This document shows, one piece after another, positions 26,515 through 36,400 of a DNA stretch of 64,000 bases. The stretch is from positions 372,001 through 436,000 of the forward strand of contig NZ_JAOWPT010000003.1 in assembly GCF_025753855.1 (NCBI RefSeq). Reading direction: 5' to 3'. The notes under the pieces are model-generated. The model did no database searches. It was not told the origin of the DNA and worked only from the letters and a program-made list of their open reading frames with translations. How positions within the stretch are numbered: the first letter of the stretch is position 1; each line of letters opens with the position of its first letter. The DNA is from Mesorhizobium sp. ZC-5. Its GTDB lineage: Bacteria > Pseudomonadota > Alphaproteobacteria > Rhizobiales > Rhizobiaceae. The translations under genes and the position numbers were made by a program.

Positions 26515-27573
26515 ATGTTCGACAGGGGCGAGGTCTTCCGGAAACTGGCGCTCAACGTGTCCAGATATTCCGGGCTGGCTGCGCTCGCAAAACCCCTGGT
26601 CGGCGGTATCGGCGCCATTCTGATGCTGCATCGGGTCACCGCCGCACCGGCCAAGCCGCTTGGTATCAACCGGCACCTGAGCATCACGCCGGAGTTTCTC
26701 GACCAGGCGATCGAGGACATGAAAAGCCGGGGCTATCAGTTTGTTTCGATGGACGAAACGATAGATCGAATTCGTTCGGGCCACGCGGACGAACAATTTG
26801 CCACCATCACCGCGGACGATGCCTACCGGGACAATCTGACGGAGGCTTTGCCGGTCTTCGAAAAGCACGGCGCGCCGTTCACCATCTACGTCGCGCCGGG
26901 ACTGATCGATGGCGCCACGGACCTGTGGTGGGACGTGCTCGAAGATGTTGTCGGTGCCCGCGACCGGATCGACCTGCTGACGCCGAACGGGAAAACCGTC
27001 ATCGATGCTTCCACTCCGGCAAGGAAAATCGAAGCAAACCAGCGGCTGGAAAACTATCTGACGGGTGAAGTTCCCGAAGAAGAACAACGCGTGGTTCTTC
27101 GCGACCTGGCGCGGCAGGCGGGCGTCGATTTCGATCTGCCGCGACGCGAGACGCTGATGGACTGGAACGAGATCCGGACCATTGCCGGCCATCCGCTGGC
27201 GACGATTGGCGCGCATACGGTGCATCATTACAACCAGCGGCGCCTACCGGCCGACAAGGTGCGCCAGGAGATGGTGGATGGCGCTCGGATGCTGAAGGAC
27301 GAGCTTGGCACGGCGCCGCGGCACTTTGCCTATCCCTACGGCTACACCGCGGCGGTCGGTCCGCGCGAGGTCGGCATCGCCAGGGAGGCCGGCTATACTT
27401 CAGCTGTCACCACGCGTCACGGCATACTGCGCCCGGAACATGCCGGTCACCTGCATGCGCTGCCGCGAATTTCACTGAACGGCCGCTACCAGCACATCGG
27501 GCATCTGCGCACCATGCTTTCCGGCATCACGACGCCGCTCGCCAACAGCGGCAAGGTTGTCGTCACCGTCTGA
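26515..27573 (+). CDS. Polysaccharide deacetylase family protein
   Basis: A 352-residue NodB-fold protein. The metal and catalytic region appears as ATITADDAYRDN near residue 100 (family consensus TFDDG), and the second metal site as IGAHTVHHYNQRRL near residue 240. FAYPYGYTAAVG is the third motif. A cleavable signal is not obvious, although VGGIGAILMLHRV follows early. These proteins remove N- or O-acetyl groups from polysaccharides. Its position after the export and acyltransferase genes suggests it modifies the same exopolysaccharide. Confidence 0.9.
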   Translation: MFDRGEVFRKLALNVSRYSGLAALAKPLVGGIGAILMLHRVTAAPAKPLGINRHLSITPEFLDQAIEDMKSRGYQFVSMDETIDRIRSGHADEQFATITADDAYRDNLTEALPVFEKHGAPFTIYVAPGLIDGATDLWWDVLEDVVGARDRIDLLTPNGKTVIDASTPARKIEANQRLENYLTGEVPEEEQRVVLRDLARQAGVDFDLPRRETLMDWNEIRTIAGHPLATIGAHTVHHYNQRRLPADKVRQEMVDGARMLKDELGTAPRHFAYPYGYTAAVGPREVGIAREAGYTSAVTTRHGILRPEHAGHLHALPRISLNGRYQHIGHLRTMLSGITTPLANSGKVVVTV

Positions 27574-27588
27574 ACGGCATTCGGCCTG

Positions 27589-27804
27589 TCAGGAACTCGG
27601 CTTGGGCGCCTTGAGCATCCACTTGATGATGAGCATCGCCGGCAGGATCCAGAGCAGGCCGCTGAGCAGAAAGAAGGCCAGATGAACCAGCGGGCCGGAT
27701 TCGGAAAGCTGCGCGACCGCAATGATCGTCGCGACCAGCGCATAAATGATCACCAGCGCGACAAGCAGGATCGTTCCGATGAGCTTTCTGAGGCGAATGG
27801 GCAT
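27589..27804 (-). CDS. DUF2842 small membrane protein
   Basis: A 71-residue protein with two membrane helices (LIGTILLVALVIIYALVATI and HLAFFLLSGLLWILPAMLII), matching the alphaproteobacterial DUF2842 family. I used the ATG at 27804 (MPIRLRKLIG), where family members begin; an upstream in-frame ATG at 27855 adds 17 residues without similarity. The function is unknown. It is often seen near ctaA in related genomes, as here where ctaA lies divergently 148 bases away. Confidence 0.85.
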   Translation of the reverse strand: MPIRLRKLIGTILLVALVIIYALVATIIAVAQLSESGPLVHLAFFLLSGLLWILPAMLIIKWMLKAPKPSS

Positions 27805-27951
27805 GCAGGCGTCGTAAGGCGTCGGGCGGTTTAAGGCAACACCGGTCGCCGGCATGACCGGCGGCGCGACGGCATGTCGCGTGACCGTTTCCCTTGCCAG
27901 TAGCGCACCGATGGTTCACCTATCCGCCGCATAGGGAGCCGAAAAGACGAC

Positions 27952-29043
27952 ATGGCCTCGACCACCGACATAGGCGCGCCGGCAACGCCGGGGCACATTC
28001 AACGCAATCGCAGGATGGTGCGCGTCTGGCTCTATGCCGTGCTTGTCGTGCTGGTCGCGATCGTCATGGTCGGTGGCGCCACGCGCATGACCGGTTCCGG
28101 CCTGTCGATCACCGAATGGAAGCCGATCCACGGCGTCATTCCGCCGCTCAACCAGGCCGAATGGCAGGAAGAGTTCGAAAAATACCAGCAGATCCCGCAA
28201 TACGAGCAGCTCAACAAGGGCATGACGCTCGACGAGTTCAAGGGCATCTTCTGGTGGGAATGGGCGCATCGCATCCTGGCCCGCGGTGTCGGGTTTCTGG
28301 TGGCCTTGCCGCTTGTCTTTTTCTGGTGGACAGGGCGCCTCGAACGCAGCCTGAGGTGGCCGCTGGTCGGGCTGCTGGCGCTCGGTGGCCTGCAAGGGTT
28401 TATTGGCTGGTGGATGGTCGCTTCCGGGCTCGCCGAACGTGTTTCCGTCAGCCAGTACCGGCTGGCGACCCATCTGACGCTGGCATGTATCATCATCGCC
28501 GCGACGACCTATATCGCGCGTGGGCTGGCGATCTATTCGCAAGCGCCGGCACTGCGCGGCGTCCAGCGCTTCGCCGGCATCCTGGTGCTGCTGGTGCTGG
28601 TGCAGATCTATCTCGGCGGATTGGTTGCCGGGCTGCATGCCGGCCTCAGCTACAACACCTGGCCCTTGATGGATGGCGCGATCGTGCCCGGTGATCTGCT
28701 GATCATCGAGCCGGCCTGGCGCAATTTCTTCGAGAATCCCAAGACGGTGCAGTTCGTGCACCGGATGGCCGCCTATACGGTGCTTGCGGCCGCGCTCTGG
28801 CATGCTTTTGCCATGGCGCGCGCGCTTCCCGGCAGCACGCATGCACGCCGTGCCTGGGTTCTGGCGCTTCTGGTGCTGGGGCAGGCGGCGATCGGGGTCG
28901 GCACCTTGCTCGCGCAGGCGCACATGCACTGGGCGCTGCTGCACCAGGCATTCGCCATTGTCGTGCTGATCTTTGCCACGGCCCACTGGCGCGGCACCAA
29001 GGGTGCTTATCCGCTGCCGGACGAGGCAGCCGTCAGAATTTAG
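27952..29043 (+). CDS. ctaA: Heme A synthase
   Basis: A 363-residue COX15/CtaA-type enzyme that oxidises heme O to heme A for aa3-type cytochrome oxidase. It has eight predicted membrane helices. Diagnostic regions are [20 protein letters not shown] near residue 42, [16 protein letters not shown] with a heme-ligand histidine, [29 protein letters not shown] and [14 protein letters not shown]. The last bases overlap the stop of the convergent kinase gene. The organism therefore respires with an aa3-type oxidase, fitting the complex I operon in this window. Confidence 0.95.
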   Translation: MASTTDIGAPATPGHIQRNRRMVRVWLYAVLVVLVAIVMVGGATRMTGSGLSITEWKPIHGVIPPLNQAEWQEEFEKYQQIPQYEQLNKGMTLDEFKGIFWWEWAHRILARGVGFLVALPLVFFWWTGRLERSLRWPLVGLLALGGLQGFIGWWMVASGLAERVSVSQYRLATHLTLACIIIAATTYIARGLAIYSQAPALRGVQRFAGILVLLVLVQIYLGGLVAGLHAGLSYNTWPLMDGAIVPGDLLIIEPAWRNFFENPKTVQFVHRMAAYTVLAAALWHAFAMARALPGSTHARRAWVLALLVLGQAAIGVGTLLAQAHMHWALLHQAFAIVVLIFATAHWRGTKGAYPLPDEAAVRI

Positions 29044-29872
29044 TCCGAACCGCGCGGATAGCGGCGGCAACCGCCAGTTCGCGGTTTTCGTCCTTGTCGT
29101 TCCCGTCTTCCGCGTGCCAGGAGGCCGACAGGCAGCCCCAGGCAACGCCATGGTCGAGGATGGCGCGCGGGTTCTGACCCACTGTCCTGGCGAATACCGT
29201 CGCCATGTCGGCGATCCGTTCCGGGTCGAGGCACAGGTCGTCGCGCTCCAGCGGATTGTAGAAAAAGTTGGCCGCGTCGAAGCCGGGATCTCCCAAAATG
29301 CCCTTGGGATCGATCGCCAGCCAACCGCGCGGTCCACGCATGATGTTGTCGTGATGCAGGTCGCCATGCAGCGCGCGCACCTCATGCGGATTGTCGAGCA
29401 GATGCTGCGCGAGCCCGGCGGCCTCGACGTAAAGGCTCGGTTGGCCGGCGTCGCGATCGGTTTTGGCTTTCTTGAATAGGCTGGTGAAGCGCTCCCGCAG
29501 CGGCTGCAATTCGGGCGGGAGAGGGCGCTTCGAGGACGAAAGCAGTTCCGCCATCACCTCCGCGGCGATTTCGGTCGCCTGCCGGTCGCCGTGCTGGGCA
29601 AGATCGTGCGCGAGCATCCTTTCGCCGGCATATTCGAGCAGCATGCGCTGCCCCTCGAGACCGAGCAGCCGAACCGACCCTGCGCCGTCGCGCCAGGACA
29701 GATAGTAGGCACCGCGCAATTCATCCCAAACGTCGTCGAAGACCTTGAGGTCCTTGACCACGGCAATGCCGCCGTCTTCAAGCCGTACCTTCCAGATGCG
29801 GCTCGAAAAGGTTTCCGCGACGAGAACCGGGTCGCTGACGTTCCAGCGGCTTGGGAAGACTGGCAGATCCAT
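29033..29872 (-). CDS. APH(6)/hydroxyurea-kinase-like phosphotransferase
   Basis: A 279-residue kinase of the family containing streptomycin 6-phosphotransferases and hydroxyurea phosphotransferases. The catalytic loop is [12 protein letters not shown] and the following [20 protein letters not shown] is the family's metal-binding segment. It converges with ctaA and overlaps it by 11 bases. Chromosomal members in soil bacteria often have no proven drug substrate, so aminoglycoside resistance should not be assumed. Family call is confident. Confidence 0.88.
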   Translation of the reverse strand: MDLPVFPSRWNVSDPVLVAETFSSRIWKVRLEDGGIAVVKDLKVFDDVWDELRGAYYLSWRDGAGSVRLLGLEGQRMLLEYAGERMLAHDLAQHGDRQATEIAAEVMAELLSSSKRPLPPELQPLRERFTSLFKKAKTDRDAGQPSLYVEAAGLAQHLLDNPHEVRALHGDLHHDNIMRGPRGWLAIDPKGILGDPGFDAANFFYNPLERDDLCLDPERIADMATVFARTVGQNPRAILDHGVAWGCLSASWHAEDGNDKDENRELAVAAAIRAVRTKF

Positions 29873-29887
29873 GTGCTGAAAATTGCG

Positions 29888-30826
29888 TTAGTGCTTCAGC
29901 CCAAGCATCAGGTCCATGTTCTGGACTGCGGCGCCGGATGCGCCTTTTCCCAGATTGTCGAGCGAAGCCACCAGGTTGACCTGGCCCTGGCCGTCTGTTC
30001 CGAACACGTAGAGCTTCATCAGGTCGGTTCCCGCGAGTTCCGTCGGATCGACGCGCGCGATTTTGGCGCTTTCGGCGAGCGGAACAACCTGGACGATCTC
30101 CTGTCCATCATAATGTGCGGCAAGCGCGGCCTGGATATCGGCGAGTGAAGGCGCGCCGTCGAGGTCGGCGAGGTAAAGCGGCACCTGGACCAGCATGCCT
30201 TGCGGAAACCGCCCGACGCTCGGCGAAAAGATCGGCCGACGCTCCAGCAGACCGTGCTGTTTCATCTCGGGAACGTGCTTGTGCGCCAGCGTGAGGCCGT
30301 AGAGAAAATGCGGCGCCTGGATATGGTCCTCGCGCGCCTCGTCTTCCATCTGCGCGATCATCTGCTTGCCGCCGCCTGTGTATCCGGAAACGGCGTTGAT
30401 CGTCACGGGGTAGTCGGCCGGCAGGATGCCGGCCTCCACAAGAGGCCGGATCAGCGAGATCGCTCCGGTCGGATAGCAGCCGGGATTGGCCACCAACCGT
30501 GCTTCGGCGATCTTACCGCCTTGCGCCTTGTCCATTTCGGCAAAGCCATAGGCCCAGTCGGAATGAACACGGTAGGCCGTCGAGGTGTCGATCACCCGCG
30601 TCGAATTGTGGCCGTCGAGGATGGCGACCGCTTCCCGGGAAGCTTCATCCGGCAGGCAGAGGATCGCGATGTCGGCCTCCTTCAGCAGGTCGGCGCGCAT
30701 ATTCGTGTTGCGGCGTTCGGCTTCGGGGATCGACAGCACGGCGAGATCGTTGCGGTTGGCCAGGCGCGAGCGGATCTGCAGGCCGGTGGTGCCATGTTCG
30801 CCGTCGATGAAGACTTTCGGTTTCAT
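29888..30826 (-). CDS. argC: N-acetyl-gamma-glutamyl-phosphate reductase (type 2)
   Basis: A 312-residue enzyme of arginine synthesis that reduces N-acetylglutamyl phosphate to the semialdehyde with NADPH. The N-terminal nucleotide site is [20 protein letters not shown], the catalytic cysteine is in [11 protein letters not shown], and the C-terminus has [17 protein letters not shown]. Its length and the EHGTTG motif mark the short ArgC2 type. The ATG at 30826 has a GGA site 9 bases upstream; TTG at 30850 is the longer alternative. It is followed at 15 bases by the kinase gene on the same strand. Confidence 0.94.
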   Translation of the reverse strand: MKPKVFIDGEHGTTGLQIRSRLANRNDLAVLSIPEAERRNTNMRADLLKEADIAILCLPDEASREAVAILDGHNSTRVIDTSTAYRVHSDWAYGFAEMDKAQGGKIAEARLVANPGCYPTGAISLIRPLVEAGILPADYPVTINAVSGYTGGGKQMIAQMEDEAREDHIQAPHFLYGLTLAHKHVPEMKQHGLLERRPIFSPSVGRFPQGMLVQVPLYLADLDGAPSLADIQAALAAHYDGQEIVQVVPLAESAKIARVDPTELAGTDLMKLYVFGTDGQGQVNLVASLDNLGKGASGAAVQNMDLMLGLKH

Positions 30827-30893
30827 TGCCCGCATTCCGTTCGATTTCAATGGGATGGTTCCGTTTCCGGATTCAATCCCGTAGCTTGCTGAT

Positions 30894-31859
30894 TCAATCC
30901 GTCAACGCCGCGCTGCGTGCCTTCTGCTCGGCAAGCAGACCGAGAAAATGCATCGCGACGGTGGCGCCGGCTATCGCCGTAATATCGGCATGGTCATACG
31001 CCGGTGCAACCTCGACGACATCGGCGCCGACAATGTCGACATGGCCTAGCTGGCGCAGCACCGACAGGATTTTTGCCGGCGAAGGTCCACCCGACACCGG
31101 CGTGCCGGTTCCTGGCGCAAATGCCGGGTCGAGGCAGTCGATGTCGAAGGAGAGATAGGTCTTCCTGCCGCCTGTCCGCTCGGCGATCGCATAGGCTATG
31201 TCGGCTGGCCGCATGTCTTCGACCTCGTAGCCGTAGAGGATTTTTATGCCGAAATCCTCCGGCGCATGGGTGCGAATGCCGATCTGGATGGAGCGGTCTG
31301 GGTCGATGATGCCGTCGCGCACGGCACGGGCAACGAACGAGCCATGGTCGATGCGCTTGTTGTCGTCGAACCATGTGTCCTGGTGAGCGTCGAAATGAAC
31401 GAGCGCGAGCGGCCCGTGGATAGCCGCATGCGCCTTCAACAGCGGCCAGGTCACGAAATGGTCGCCGCCGAGCGACAGCAGGAACCCGCCGGCCTTGAGG
31501 ATCTTGGAGGCCTCGCGCTCGATCGTTGCCGGGGTCTTCTGGTGGTTGCCATAGTCGAGCAGACAGTCGCCGTAGTCGACAACGCTCATTGCCTCGAACA
31601 GGTCGCGGCTGAACGGATATTGCGGGTCATTGTCGAAAAGCGCCGAAGCGCGACGGATCGCCTGCGGTCCGAATCGCGCGCCTGGCCGGTTGGAAACGGC
31701 TGCGTCGAACGGAATGCCCCAGACCACCGCATCGGCGCCCTTCACGTCCTTGGTGAATTTCCGCCGCATGAAAGACAGCGCGCCGGCATAGGTCGGATCG
31801 CTTGCCGCGCCCGTAGTCTTGCGTGCCGTGAAGGCGTGGTCGATCGAAGTCGATGGCAT
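30894..31859 (-). CDS. speB: Agmatinase
   Basis: A 321-residue ureohydrolase that splits agmatine to putrescine and urea. The manganese-binding motifs are all present: [22 protein letters not shown] and [18 protein letters not shown]. Other ureohydrolases such as guanidinobutyrase are close relatives, so the exact substrate is likely but not certain. It lies 68 bases upstream of argC on the same strand, joining arginine and polyamine metabolism. Confidence 0.92.
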   Translation of the reverse strand: MPSTSIDHAFTARKTTGAASDPTYAGALSFMRRKFTKDVKGADAVVWGIPFDAAVSNRPGARFGPQAIRRASALFDNDPQYPFSRDLFEAMSVVDYGDCLLDYGNHQKTPATIEREASKILKAGGFLLSLGGDHFVTWPLLKAHAAIHGPLALVHFDAHQDTWFDDNKRIDHGSFVARAVRDGIIDPDRSIQIGIRTHAPEDFGIKILYGYEVEDMRPADIAYAIAERTGGRKTYLSFDIDCLDPAFAPGTGTPVSGGPSPAKILSVLRQLGHVDIVGADVVEVAPAYDHADITAIAGATVAMHFLGLLAEQKARSAALTD

Positions 31860-32040
31860 ATGGGGTCCCTTCTGACATCTTCGGAACGGCCCTTATTGGA
31901 CATTCCGTGGCGAAATGCGACCTTTTTTGTCAGGGTTTGGCGACCTCGCCATTCATCATCCTGTCACGTTGATTCATCCCCCTGTCATCGGCGGCGTCTA
32001 CCGCCTCTCGCGTCCGAAAATTTTCGACGGAGCGATTCGT

Positions 32041-33063
32041 ATGCGGATGAATCGTCTGGGTGTAATCCTTGCGGTCGCGATCGGCCTTGCGACGATGCCC
32101 GCTTTTGCCGAGACCACGCGCGTCGACCAGATACTGGCGCGCTTCGAACATGCCAATCAGTGGCGTGACCATGTGATGATTGTCGCGCACCGGGGCGGCT
32201 GGATGGAACGCGGGGCGATCGTCCATCCCGAAAATTCGTTCGAAGGCATAACAAGCGCCGTCGAGCTTGGCGTCGAGATGGTGGAGATCGACGTCCGCAA
32301 ATCGAAGGACGGCGAATATGTCGTGATGCACGACTCCTGGCTCGACCGCACGACGAACTGCAAGGGCGAGGTGGAACTGCGCACCGTAGCCGAACTGAAG
32401 CAATGCCGGCTCGTCGTCGAGGGGACCGGCCGGGTGACCGAAGAAACGGTGCCGACACTCGCCGAGATGCTCGCTTTCACCAGGGACAAGGTGCTGGTCA
32501 ACATCGATAACAAGCTGGATGTCGAAGACCTCGCCGGCATGGTCGCGGTGGCGCGCGACATGGGCATGGAAGGCCAGGTGGTGATCAAGCATAACCTCTG
32601 GAACGCCGAAAAGATCGCCGAGATGAAGGGCACCGTTGCGACCATCGGCGACGGCGTGAAATTCATGCCGATCATTGCCGACGACGCCGTAACCGATACG
32701 CGTTTCCTGGAAACGGCGAGCAAGAGCTTTTCGGCCGATGCAGTCGAAATGATCAACTGGCACAAGGCCGGCGAGGCGATGACGGATACCGGCGGCGCGT
32801 TGTTCAGCACGCGGGCCCGGGCGGTTGCGGCCAGGGGCGACTGGCACCTGTGGGTTAACACCTATTCGATCGTCAACAAGGCCGGCGGCTATCTTTCCGG
32901 CGGTCGCGGCGACAAGCTGGCGGTGCTGGCCGACGTGCCCGGCGAGGCATTCGGCTTCTGGGTCGACCGCGGCGCGACAATTATCCAGACCGACGAACCC
33001 AGGGCGGCGATCGAATGGCTCACGGCCAACGGCTATCGCATCCCCTACGACCTGACCAACTGA
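32041..33063 (+). CDS. Glycerophosphodiester phosphodiesterase, exported
   Basis: A 340-residue GDPD-fold enzyme with an N-terminal Sec signal (MNRLGVILAVAIGLATMPAF, starting at residue 3). The catalytic histidine is in VAHRGGWMERG, the metal ligands are in MVEIDVRKSKDGEYVVMHD, and a conserved late segment is ATIIQTDEPRAAIEWL. It hydrolyses glycerophosphodiesters in the periplasm to give glycerol-3-phosphate, useful for lipid turnover or phosphate supply. The start at 32041 was taken so that the signal peptide is N-terminal. Divergent from speB. Confidence 0.9.
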   Translation: MRMNRLGVILAVAIGLATMPAFAETTRVDQILARFEHANQWRDHVMIVAHRGGWMERGAIVHPENSFEGITSAVELGVEMVEIDVRKSKDGEYVVMHDSWLDRTTNCKGEVELRTVAELKQCRLVVEGTGRVTEETVPTLAEMLAFTRDKVLVNIDNKLDVEDLAGMVAVARDMGMEGQVVIKHNLWNAEKIAEMKGTVATIGDGVKFMPIIADDAVTDTRFLETASKSFSADAVEMINWHKAGEAMTDTGGALFSTRARAVAARGDWHLWVNTYSIVNKAGGYLSGGRGDKLAVLADVPGEAFGFWVDRGATIIQTDEPRAAIEWLTANGYRIPYDLTN

Positions 33064-33258
33064 CCGCAGGCGCGGATCCAACTGCTCATACTAGGCGTTC
33101 GCCGGTAAGGAACCGGAAACCATGCGCGACAGACTCCGTGTCCAGGCGAACCGAAATACCCGCCTCGGCATGCTTCTTGCTCTCTATCCTGCGTAAGGCC
33201 GGTGCGAGAAACGGGATGTTCGATTCCGGTGCACTGCCGGCAGGAAGGCGCCCCGTTG

Positions 33259-34494
33259 ATGAACATGCACGACCACACCAGGGGAACGCCGTCGCGTCAG
33301 GTCATGTCGCGACCGGCACCCGTGCGGTTTGCAGCGCTCGACAGCTGGCGCGGCATCGCGGCCATTCTGATCGTGCTTTTCCACGCCCAGATCGTCAGCA
33401 ACATCCACCAGTTGGAAATCATCCGGCTGGCGGAGATCGCCGTCGACTTCTTTTTCGTGCTGTCGGGTTTCGTAATCGTGCACGCCTATCTTCCGCGTCT
33501 CACCGACGGCGGCAGCGTGACAAAATTCCTTTTCCTGCGGCTTGGCCGTCTCTATCCGCTGCATCTTTTCATGCTCGGATTGTTCCTGCTGTTCGAGATC
33601 GCCAAATCCTCGCTGCCGTTTCCAACCAACCCTGTCGACCCGGCATTTTCCGGCACCAACGAGCCGCAGTTCCTGATCAGCAACCTGTTTCTCGCCCATG
33701 CGGTCTGGCCGTTCGACACGCTGAGCTGGAATACGCCGTCCTGGAGCATATCGGCCGAATTCATCGCCTATGTGCTGTTTGCGCTTGCCGTGCTCCTGGC
33801 TCGCCGACAATTGCCGTATCTGCTGGCGGTCGCGCTGGTGCTGGCACCGCTCGCGATCCATTTCTTCTCCGAAAGCGGAATGAACGCCACCTACCGGGTG
33901 GGTGCGATGCGGGCGATCTACGGTTTTGCCGCCGGCGCGCTCGCTTATATCGTGCTGGGCAAATGGATACACGCTACCAGGGCGCTGCGATCCGGTCGTG
34001 GCTGGCTGGGGTGGAGCGTCATAGAGATCGCCGCCGTAATGCTGGCATTCGGGCTGATCATTCATGCCAAGGGCACGCCGCTTGCTTACGCTGCGCCGCT
34101 CGCCTTCGCGGCGATGGTTCCGATATTCGCCATCGAGCGAGGCATCGTCAGCGATCTCCTGAAAAAGCCGCTGCCGCTGTTCATCGGCACACTGTCCTAC
34201 TCCATCTACATGACGCACATTTTCATACAGTTGAGGATGACCAACATCGCCCGGCTGTCCGACAGCGCCTTCGACACCGGCTTTCTGAGCCAGGTCGGTC
34301 CGACCGAACGCTATGGCATCGGCATCGATCCGGGCAATCTGTTCGTCGGCGATCTGCTGATGGTGGTGATGCTCGGCTTGACCATCGCCTTCAGCTATCT
34401 GACCTGGCGGTTTGTCGAGAAGCCGGGGCAGGCTCTGTTCCGCCACTGGTCGGACCTTGTCTTCGTCCGACGCGATCGCCGGGTGCCAGCCTGA
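33259..34494 (+). CDS. Acyltransferase family 3 membrane protein
   Basis: A 411-residue integral membrane acyltransferase with about ten membrane segments. It begins with the family's RFAALDSWRGIAAILIVLFH, carrying the conserved arginine and the catalytic histidine, followed by VDFFFVLSGFVIVHAYLPRL. SWSISAEFIAYVLFALAVLL and TLSYSIYMTHIFIQ are further signatures. Such proteins add acyl groups (often acetyl or succinyl) to polysaccharides or lipids. The ATG at 33259 has a GGAAGG site 10 bases before it. It may act on the exopolysaccharide, but the gene is 6 kb from that cluster. Confidence 0.9.
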   Translation: MNMHDHTRGTPSRQVMSRPAPVRFAALDSWRGIAAILIVLFHAQIVSNIHQLEIIRLAEIAVDFFFVLSGFVIVHAYLPRLTDGGSVTKFLFLRLGRLYPLHLFMLGLFLLFEIAKSSLPFPTNPVDPAFSGTNEPQFLISNLFLAHAVWPFDTLSWNTPSWSISAEFIAYVLFALAVLLARRQLPYLLAVALVLAPLAIHFFSESGMNATYRVGAMRAIYGFAAGALAYIVLGKWIHATRALRSGRGWLGWSVIEIAAVMLAFGLIIHAKGTPLAYAAPLAFAAMVPIFAIERGIVSDLLKKPLPLFIGTLSYSIYMTHIFIQLRMTNIARLSDSAFDTGFLSQVGPTERYGIGIDPGNLFVGDLLMVVMLGLTIAFSYLTWRFVEKPGQALFRHWSDLVFVRRDRRVPA

Positions 34495-34529
34495 GAATTA
34501 CCCCGGCGCCGCAGCGGCGAGCGGGCATG

Positions 34530-34555
34530 AAAAAGGCCGCCCGAAGGCGGCCTTT
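34530..34555 (-). terminator. Terminator of the rplM-rpsI operon
   Basis: On the minus strand a GGCCGCC stem with a TTCG tetraloop and GGCGGCC return is followed by five T bases, 23 bases after the rpsI stop. This is a textbook intrinsic terminator. Confidence 0.9.
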
Positions 34556-34577
34556 CGAAACGTATTCCCGAAACGCC

Positions 34578-35054
34578 TTAGCGCTTGGAGAACTGGAACG
34601 AACGGCGGGCCTTCGCCTTGCCGTACTTCTTGCGCTCGACGGTACGGCTGTCGCGGGTGAGGAAGCCGCCCTTCTTGAGCACGGCGCGCAGGCCGGGCTC
34701 GTAATAGGTCAGCGCCTTAGAGATACCGTGACGCACGGCACCGGCCTGGCCGGAAAGCCCGCCGCCGATGACAGTCGCGATGATGTCGAACTGGCCGTCG
34801 CGGTTGGTCGCGACGATCGGCTGCTTCAGGATCATCTGCAGAACCGGACGCGCGAAATAAGCCGCGAATTCCTTGTCGTTGACGATGATCTTGCCGGAGC
34901 CGGGCTTGACCCAGACGCGCGCGATGGCGTCCTTGCGCTTGCCGGTGGCATAGGCGCGGCCCGACTTGTCGAGCTTCTGGACGTGCACGGGAGCGGCGGG
35001 CTGCGCGACGGCGGCAGCGGTACCGAGTTCTGCGAGCGAATTCAGCTCAGCCAT
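34578..35054 (-). CDS. rpsI: 30S ribosomal protein S9
   Basis: A 158-residue S9 protein. The core begins with [20 protein letters not shown] and ends with the typical basic tail [17 protein letters not shown], whose last residues reach the P-site tRNA. The roughly 30-residue N-terminal extension ([17 protein letters not shown]) is usual in alphaproteobacteria. It lies 4 bases after rplM, the standard ribosomal operon. Confidence 0.98.
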   Translation of the reverse strand: MAELNSLAELGTAAAVAQPAAPVHVQKLDKSGRAYATGKRKDAIARVWVKPGSGKIIVNDKEFAAYFARPVLQMILKQPIVATNRDGQFDIIATVIGGGLSGQAGAVRHGISKALTYYEPGLRAVLKKGGFLTRDSRTVERKKYGKAKARRSFQFSKR

Positions 35055-35058
35055 TTTT

Positions 35059-35520
35059 TCAAGCCCTCTTGTTCTTGGCGTTCAGCGCGCCGACGTCGAG
35101 CGTCTCCGGCTGCTGGGCGACGTGCGGATGGTCGGTGCCTGCATAGACGCGCAGGTTCTTCATCTGGCGACGGCCGAGCGGGCCGCGCGGGATCATGCGT
35201 TCGACGGCCTTTTCGACGACACGCTCGGGAAAGCGGCCTTCGAGCAACTGGCGCGCGGTGCGTTCCTTGACGCCGCCCGGATGGCCGGTGTGCCAGTAGT
35301 AGACCTTGTCGGTGAATTTCTTGCCGGTGAACACCACCTTGTCGGCGTTGATCACGATGACGTTGTCGCCATCATCGACATGCGGGGTGAAGGTGGCTTT
35401 GTGCTTGCCGCGGAGACGGTTGGCGACGACGGTGGCGAGACGACCGACGACGAGACCTTCGGCGTCGATCAGCACCCACTTCTTCACCACGTCCGCAGGC
35501 TTCTGCGAAAAGGTTGTCAT
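35059..35520 (-). CDS. rplM: 50S ribosomal protein L13
   Basis: A 153-residue L13 protein. The family start [20 protein letters not shown] fixes the ATG at 35520; the open frame upstream is not conserved. Other signatures are [20 protein letters not shown] and [15 protein letters not shown]. It is the first gene of the rplM-rpsI operon and helps assemble the large subunit. Confidence 0.98.
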   Translation of the reverse strand: MTTFSQKPADVVKKWVLIDAEGLVVGRLATVVANRLRGKHKATFTPHVDDGDNVIVINADKVVFTGKKFTDKVYYWHTGHPGGVKERTARQLLEGRFPERVVEKAVERMIPRGPLGRRQMKNLRVYAGTDHPHVAQQPETLDVGALNAKNKRA

Positions 35521-35748
35521 GGTTTCAGGCTTTCTGTTCGGACCTTCCCAGCCCACATGAAAGGGAAAGGCGTTTCTTGTTGCTTGCATTTGGCCGGCGG
35601 TTCGCACCAACGACCAAAATAAAACGGCGGCCTTTGCGGGCCGCTGTCTGGATCGGGCTTATAGGGGAGGGCAGGTGATGCGTCAAGCGACGGAAAATCT
35701 ATGATAAGGTAGAAAATTAAACAAAAACAATCAGGTAAGAAAGAGGTA

Positions 35749-36213
35749 TTATTTTACCGTATCGATTGGGCGCTTTGGCGGGATCGAATACGTTCCCGTC
35801 GCGTGCGCAACCGTCTGCCCGTCCGGTCCGGCGACGATGTCGATGTCGAACACCATCAGGCTCTTTCCGAGCTTCAGGATGCGGCAATGGCCGTCGATCG
35901 GCCCGGCTTCGGCCTTGCGCACGAAGTTGATGTTGAGGTTGGTGGTGACCGACAGCGCGTCCGGTCCGGCATGGGTCAGCACGCAGACATAGCCGCCGAT
36001 GTCGGCCAGCGTGAAGAGGGAAGGGCCAGAAACCGTGCCGCCGGGCCGCAGATGCCTCTCGTCGGCGTTGAGCCGCACCGTGCAGCCGCCCGCAAAAACA
36101 TCGACCGCGTGGTAGAAGTCGAACTGGTCGTTGAGCTGGGGGTAGACCTTCTTCAAGAGTTGATTGACCTCGCTCGTATTCATCAGCGGTGTCAGTCCGG
36201 CCTGTGCTGGCAT
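35749..36213 (-). CDS. PaaI family thioesterase
   Basis: A 154-residue hotdog-fold thioesterase. Signatures are GGTVSGPSLFTLADIGGYVC (residues 58-77) and the nearby LSVTTNLNINFVRKAEAG. It probably hydrolyses acyl-CoA thioesters. The ATG at 36213 has an AGG directly before it; a second ATG ten codons on is also possible. It is divergent from an enoyl-CoA hydratase gene, with a palindrome between, which suggests shared control in fatty acid or aromatic or branched-chain acyl-CoA metabolism. Confidence 0.88.
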   Translation of the reverse strand: MPAQAGLTPLMNTSEVNQLLKKVYPQLNDQFDFYHAVDVFAGGCTVRLNADERHLRPGGTVSGPSLFTLADIGGYVCVLTHAGPDALSVTTNLNINFVRKAEAGPIDGHCRILKLGKSLMVFDIDIVAGPDGQTVAHATGTYSIPPKRPIDTVK

Positions 36214-36271
36214 CCTGTCGTTTCCTGTCTCTGTGCCGGGATCTGGCGTCCCGTTGCTGGCGCCGCAGCGT

Positions 36272-36291
36272 TTCCGTTTGCGTAAACGGAA
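36272..36291. promoter_or_regulatory. Palindromic operator candidate (LiuR/FadR-like)
   Basis: TTCCGTTTGCGTAAACGGAA has 8-base arms that match exactly with a CG at its centre; only the bases beside the centre break symmetry. It lies between the divergent thioesterase and enoyl-CoA hydratase starts (36213 and 36401). Its TTT-CGTAAACG core recalls operators of LiuR- and PsrA/FadR-type regulators of acyl-CoA breakdown. The regulator is not in the window. Confidence 0.5.
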
Positions 36292-36400
36292 GGCAACAAG
36301 CCACATTTCGAGGCTGTTCTTCAAGCCTCTGCGTGCTACTTCTTCCCTGAGGTACCGGCAGGTCGCTGCCGATCCATGCGAAGCTCTGCAGGAGGCACTG

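Noticed and set aside
33015-35270. 751-residue plus-strand frame across the acyltransferase and ribosomal genes
   Set aside because: It runs in the wrong frame through three real genes and crosses the rpsI terminator.
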